A DNA stretch of 64,000 nucleotides from the NCBI GenBank assembly GCA_947247005.1, contig OX365952.1, forward strand, positions 28,584,222-28,648,221, in the 5' to 3' direction. Made by a program: the position numbers and the translations under genes. The DNA comes from Spisula solida. Its lineage: Eukaryota > Mollusca > Bivalvia > Venerida > Mactridae. Below, one piece after another: positions 61,681 to 64,000 of this stretch (positions are counted from its first letter, which is position 1; each line of letters opens with the position of its first letter). Under the pieces are notes generated by a model, which saw nothing but the letters and a program-made list of their open reading frames with translations, had not been told where the DNA came from and did no database searches.

Positions 61681-61982
61681 ATGCCCCCCTATCGATAGAT
61701 GGGGAGGCATATAGTGATTCACCTGTCTGTCCGTTCGTTCGTTCGTCCGTCCGTCCGTTCGTCCGTCCATCCTGGTTAACCCAAATTGACCGTTTCTTCT
61801 AGCATTAATATGGCTTGCTACAAAGCTTTCATACTTGCATGGATGTTGTGTATGAACACTCTCCACACGCCAGTATCACCTAACCCCATTTTGACCTTCA
61901 CCTTGACCTAATTTTGGACTTAGACTTATTTATGGACAAGGCTTCCACAGGGGGCATAAGCGTTTATTGAACGCAATCTTGT
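61681..61982 (+). mobile_element. HINE family IV, short copy 2
   Basis: Nearly identical to 44898-45191 over its whole length (hairpin, (GTCC/GTTC)n, 'ctggttaacccaaattgaccgtttcttctagcatt', 3' hairpin GCGTT TATTG AACGC, ATCTTGT). The high identity points to recent activity. Confidence 0.8.
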
Positions 61983-62419
61983 TTTTTATTAGAATTATTG
62001 TCCACAATGACACAAGGCTAAGAAATTGAATAATGATGTTACCTCAAACCGCTATTCTCTCTCCTTCTCCATTGTAAATGATATGTGCTATAAGGGGGGG
62101 CACCCGTGTCATGGGACACATTTCTAGTTTTACCTCATCTTTATGAAACTTAGTCGCAATGATTATCTCAACAAAATCTAGGCCAAGTATGATATTGGGT
62201 CATCCTGGGTAAAAAACTAGGTCACAGGTCAAATCATATAAAAACCTTGTGAAGTCACTAGAGGACACAATTATTACCAAATCTTTATGAAACATGGTCA
62301 CAATGATCATCTCAATGAAATCTAGATCAAGTTAGAAGTTGGGTGATGTGGGGTCAAAAACTAGTTCAAAAGGTCAAATAATAGGAAAACCTTGTTTACA
62401 CTCTGGAGGTCACATTTTT

Positions 62420-63392
62420 AGCTCCACTATTCGCAGAATAAGGGGAGCTATTGCAGTCAACCGAGTGTCGGCGTCAGTGTCGGCGTCGGCGTAACACTTT
62501 TGTTAAAGTATAGGTACAGGTTTTTTAACCTCTTATATTCACTAAGTCTTTTAAGATATTGCTTTCATACTTTGCATACATGTTCACCATCATGACCCCA
62601 ACCCATATGCAGGAGTAGGTAACTGTATCAGGCATTTTGTTGAAATTATGCCTTTTTCTCTACTTAGTGCAAATAGTGCAAATGTTAAAGTTTAGGTTTA
62701 GGTCTAATATCTTCATAGTGCATTGACATATTGCTTTGATACTTTGCATACTTGTTCACCATCATGACCCCAACCCATACACAGGGGTAGGTAACTCTAT
62801 TAAGCATTTTGGTGAAATTATGCCCCCTTTTTCAACTTAGTGCAAATGTTAAAGTTTAGGTACAGGTTTTTTCACCTCTAATATTTTCAAAGTGCATTCA
62901 TATATTGCTATGCATACTTGTTCTCCATCATGACCCCAACCCCTACACAGGGGTAGGTAACTCTATCAAGCATTTTGTTGAAATTATGCCCCCTTTTGGA
63001 CTTGAAAATGCAAATGTTAAAGTTCAGGTACAGGTTTTTTAACCTCTTAATATCTTCAAAGTGCATTGATATATTGCTTTGATACTTCGCAAACTTGTTC
63101 ACCATCATGAACCCAACCCCTACACCGGAGAAGATAAGTACTTAGCATTTTGTTGGACTAAGAAATGCTAATTTGTCTACCTTCATGACCAAGGGGACCT
63201 ACACATGAGTAGGTAACAGTCCTGCATAATTTGTCCAAATTATCCCCCTTTTTCGACTTAGAAGCCCCAACCTCTACACAGCAGAGGGTAATGCTGCTGT
63301 TATGAAGCATTTTGTTTTGAATATATAATAATTGTACTTTCCTAGCATGGCGCTGCAAATAGTGGAGCGCGCTGTTCGTGGACAGCTCTTGT
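62420..63392 (+). mobile_element. HINE family III, complete
   Basis: 5' AGCTCCACTATTCGCAGAAT + AAGGGGAGCT (hairpin), then 'gtcggcgtcagtgtcggcgtcggcg'. The core is of about 170-bp units ('atattgctttgatactttgcatacttgttcaccatcatgaccccaaccc', 'gggtaggtaactctatcaagcattttg'). 3' AATAGTGGAGCGC, hairpin GCTGT TCGTGG ACAGC, TCTTGT. Subterminal inverted repeats GCTCCACTATT / AATAGTGGAGC are perfect over 11 bp. It sits after 'aggtcacatttt' of a family I unit. Confidence 0.8.
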
Positions 63393-63870
63393 TGAATAAC
63401 TTGGTACATTTGTTCGCCCTGACGGTGTGTCATGTGAAAGAATTACGTTGATATCTCAAAGTTCAAGGTCACACTTGGAGTTGAAAGGTAAAAAATGGCC
63501 ATAAATAGCTTGTCCAGGGCATAACTAAGTCATTTATTGTGGGATTTGAAAATAATATGCCACAAATGTTTAGTACTACCAGACGGTGTGTCAGGCGAAA
63601 CCATTACGTCAATATCTCAATGGTCAAGGTCACATTCGGAGTTCAAAGGTCAAAAATAGCTCAAATTGAGATTGTCCAGGGCATAATTAAGTCATTTATT
63701 GTGGGATTTGAAAATAATATGGCACAATGTTCACTACTACCAGACGGTGTACCATGCCATAAAAATATCTCAAAGGTTAAGGTCACACTTTGGAGTTCAA
63801 AGGTAAAAATGGCCTTAATTTAGCTTGTCCTAGCTGTAACTGTGTCATTTATTGTGGGATACCAAAATAA
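63393..63870 (+). repeat. 161-bp tandem units, about 3 copies (possible sixth HINE core)
   Basis: 'gacggtgtgtca' recurs about every 161 bp (near 63420, 63581, 63742), with 'aggtcacact.tggagttcaaaggtaaaaatggcc' and 'gtcatttattgtgggatttgaaaataatatg' in each unit. No element ends were identified. Confidence 0.7.
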
Positions 63871-64000
63871 GGAATACATATTTATCCCATCTTGACTTAC
63901 TTTATATTTTCATACAGAATTGTTTATACTTTATTATTGTATCAATGTTAATACTTGTATATGTATAATTGTCTTATAAGTACCATGTATATTTGTCATT
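63871..64000. other. Window end, nothing recognised
   Basis: AT-rich; presumably still within the last visible intron of the CFAP99-like gene. Confidence 0.3.

Larger units (their letters stand above)
60238..62127 (+). mobile_element. HINE family V, itself interrupted twice
   Basis: 5' TGTCCCCCAACACTTAT.. with stem CCCCC../..GGGGG, then GTCCGTCC and (GTAC)n. The core has units of about 165 bp ('cttgtgtgttgaactcctcataaactactgggtggaatttcttcaaactt', 'aacctcaatgtatagatgacc', 'ccctatagtgaaaaat'). 3' part GTGTC ATG GGACAC hairpin, then ATTTCTAG. The hAT MITE (60720-61227) and family IV HINE (61681-61982) lie inside. Confidence 0.7.
60168..62419 (+). mobile_element. HINE family I fragment, split by a family V element
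   Basis: 'aaaaaagtaggtcacaaggtcaaatcata..accttgtgtagacactagaggtc' (60173-60231) continues at 62128 as 'ttttacctcatctttatgaaacttag..', the expected next part of the 145-bp unit. It runs to 62419, where a family III element starts. Neither end of the fragment is a family I terminus. Confidence 0.75.

Overview
The window is animal nuclear DNA, AT-rich and very repeat-dense, with one multi-exon gene. It is most likely from a bivalve mollusc. That call rests on repeat type: short non-autonomous elements with a hairpin, a (GTCC)n-like tract, a core of about 145-175 bp tandem units, and an end in hairpin plus (C)TCTTGT. These match the bivalve pearl/HINE (Helentron-type Helitron) pattern as I know it. 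Species was not determined. No bacterial, viral or organellar gene, rRNA, CRISPR array or intact autonomous transposase was recognised.

Gene content. Eight internal exons on the + strand (35391-59784, 975 nt, 325 codons) join in frame with GT-AG introns. They encode the charged, coiled-coil-rich part of a cilia- and flagella-associated protein, recognised from memory as CFAP99. The first and last exons were not found; the gene must continue past 64000 and its 5' end lies upstream of 35391, either unseen here or outside the window. Nearly all other long open frames are reading-frame shadows of tandem repeats whose period is, or multiplies to, a multiple of 3.

Layout. 1-9630: HINE copies, a Tc1/mariner-like MITE, palindromic MITEs, a 41/43-bp array and two large 30-bp arrays. 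9631-19780: a 10-kb fold-back element with a 42-bp minisatellite at its centre; its right arm carries a pogo/Tigger-like MITE and a 3.9-kb inverted-repeat element, and the left arm preserves both empty sites. 19836-25165: a second large inverted-repeat element whose loop holds a (CA)~176 microsatellite and a HINE. 25170-31130: low-feature DNA with MITEs and one HINE. 31134-35283: a 4.1-kb 29/41-bp minisatellite ending about 110 bp before the first visible exon. 35391-64000: CFAP99 exons, with most of the larger introns filled by minisatellites and nested transposons.

System-level reading. At least five unrelated-sequence HINE families (I-V) share one architecture, and their hairpin and subterminal stems vary by compensatory change. 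The most abundant family carries, in each 145-bp unit, a perfect AGGTCA direct repeat spaced by two bases with the AT-rich 5' extension of a Rev-erb/ROR-type response element, so it scatters dozens of candidate nuclear-receptor sites around this ciliary gene. Whether these are used is inference only.
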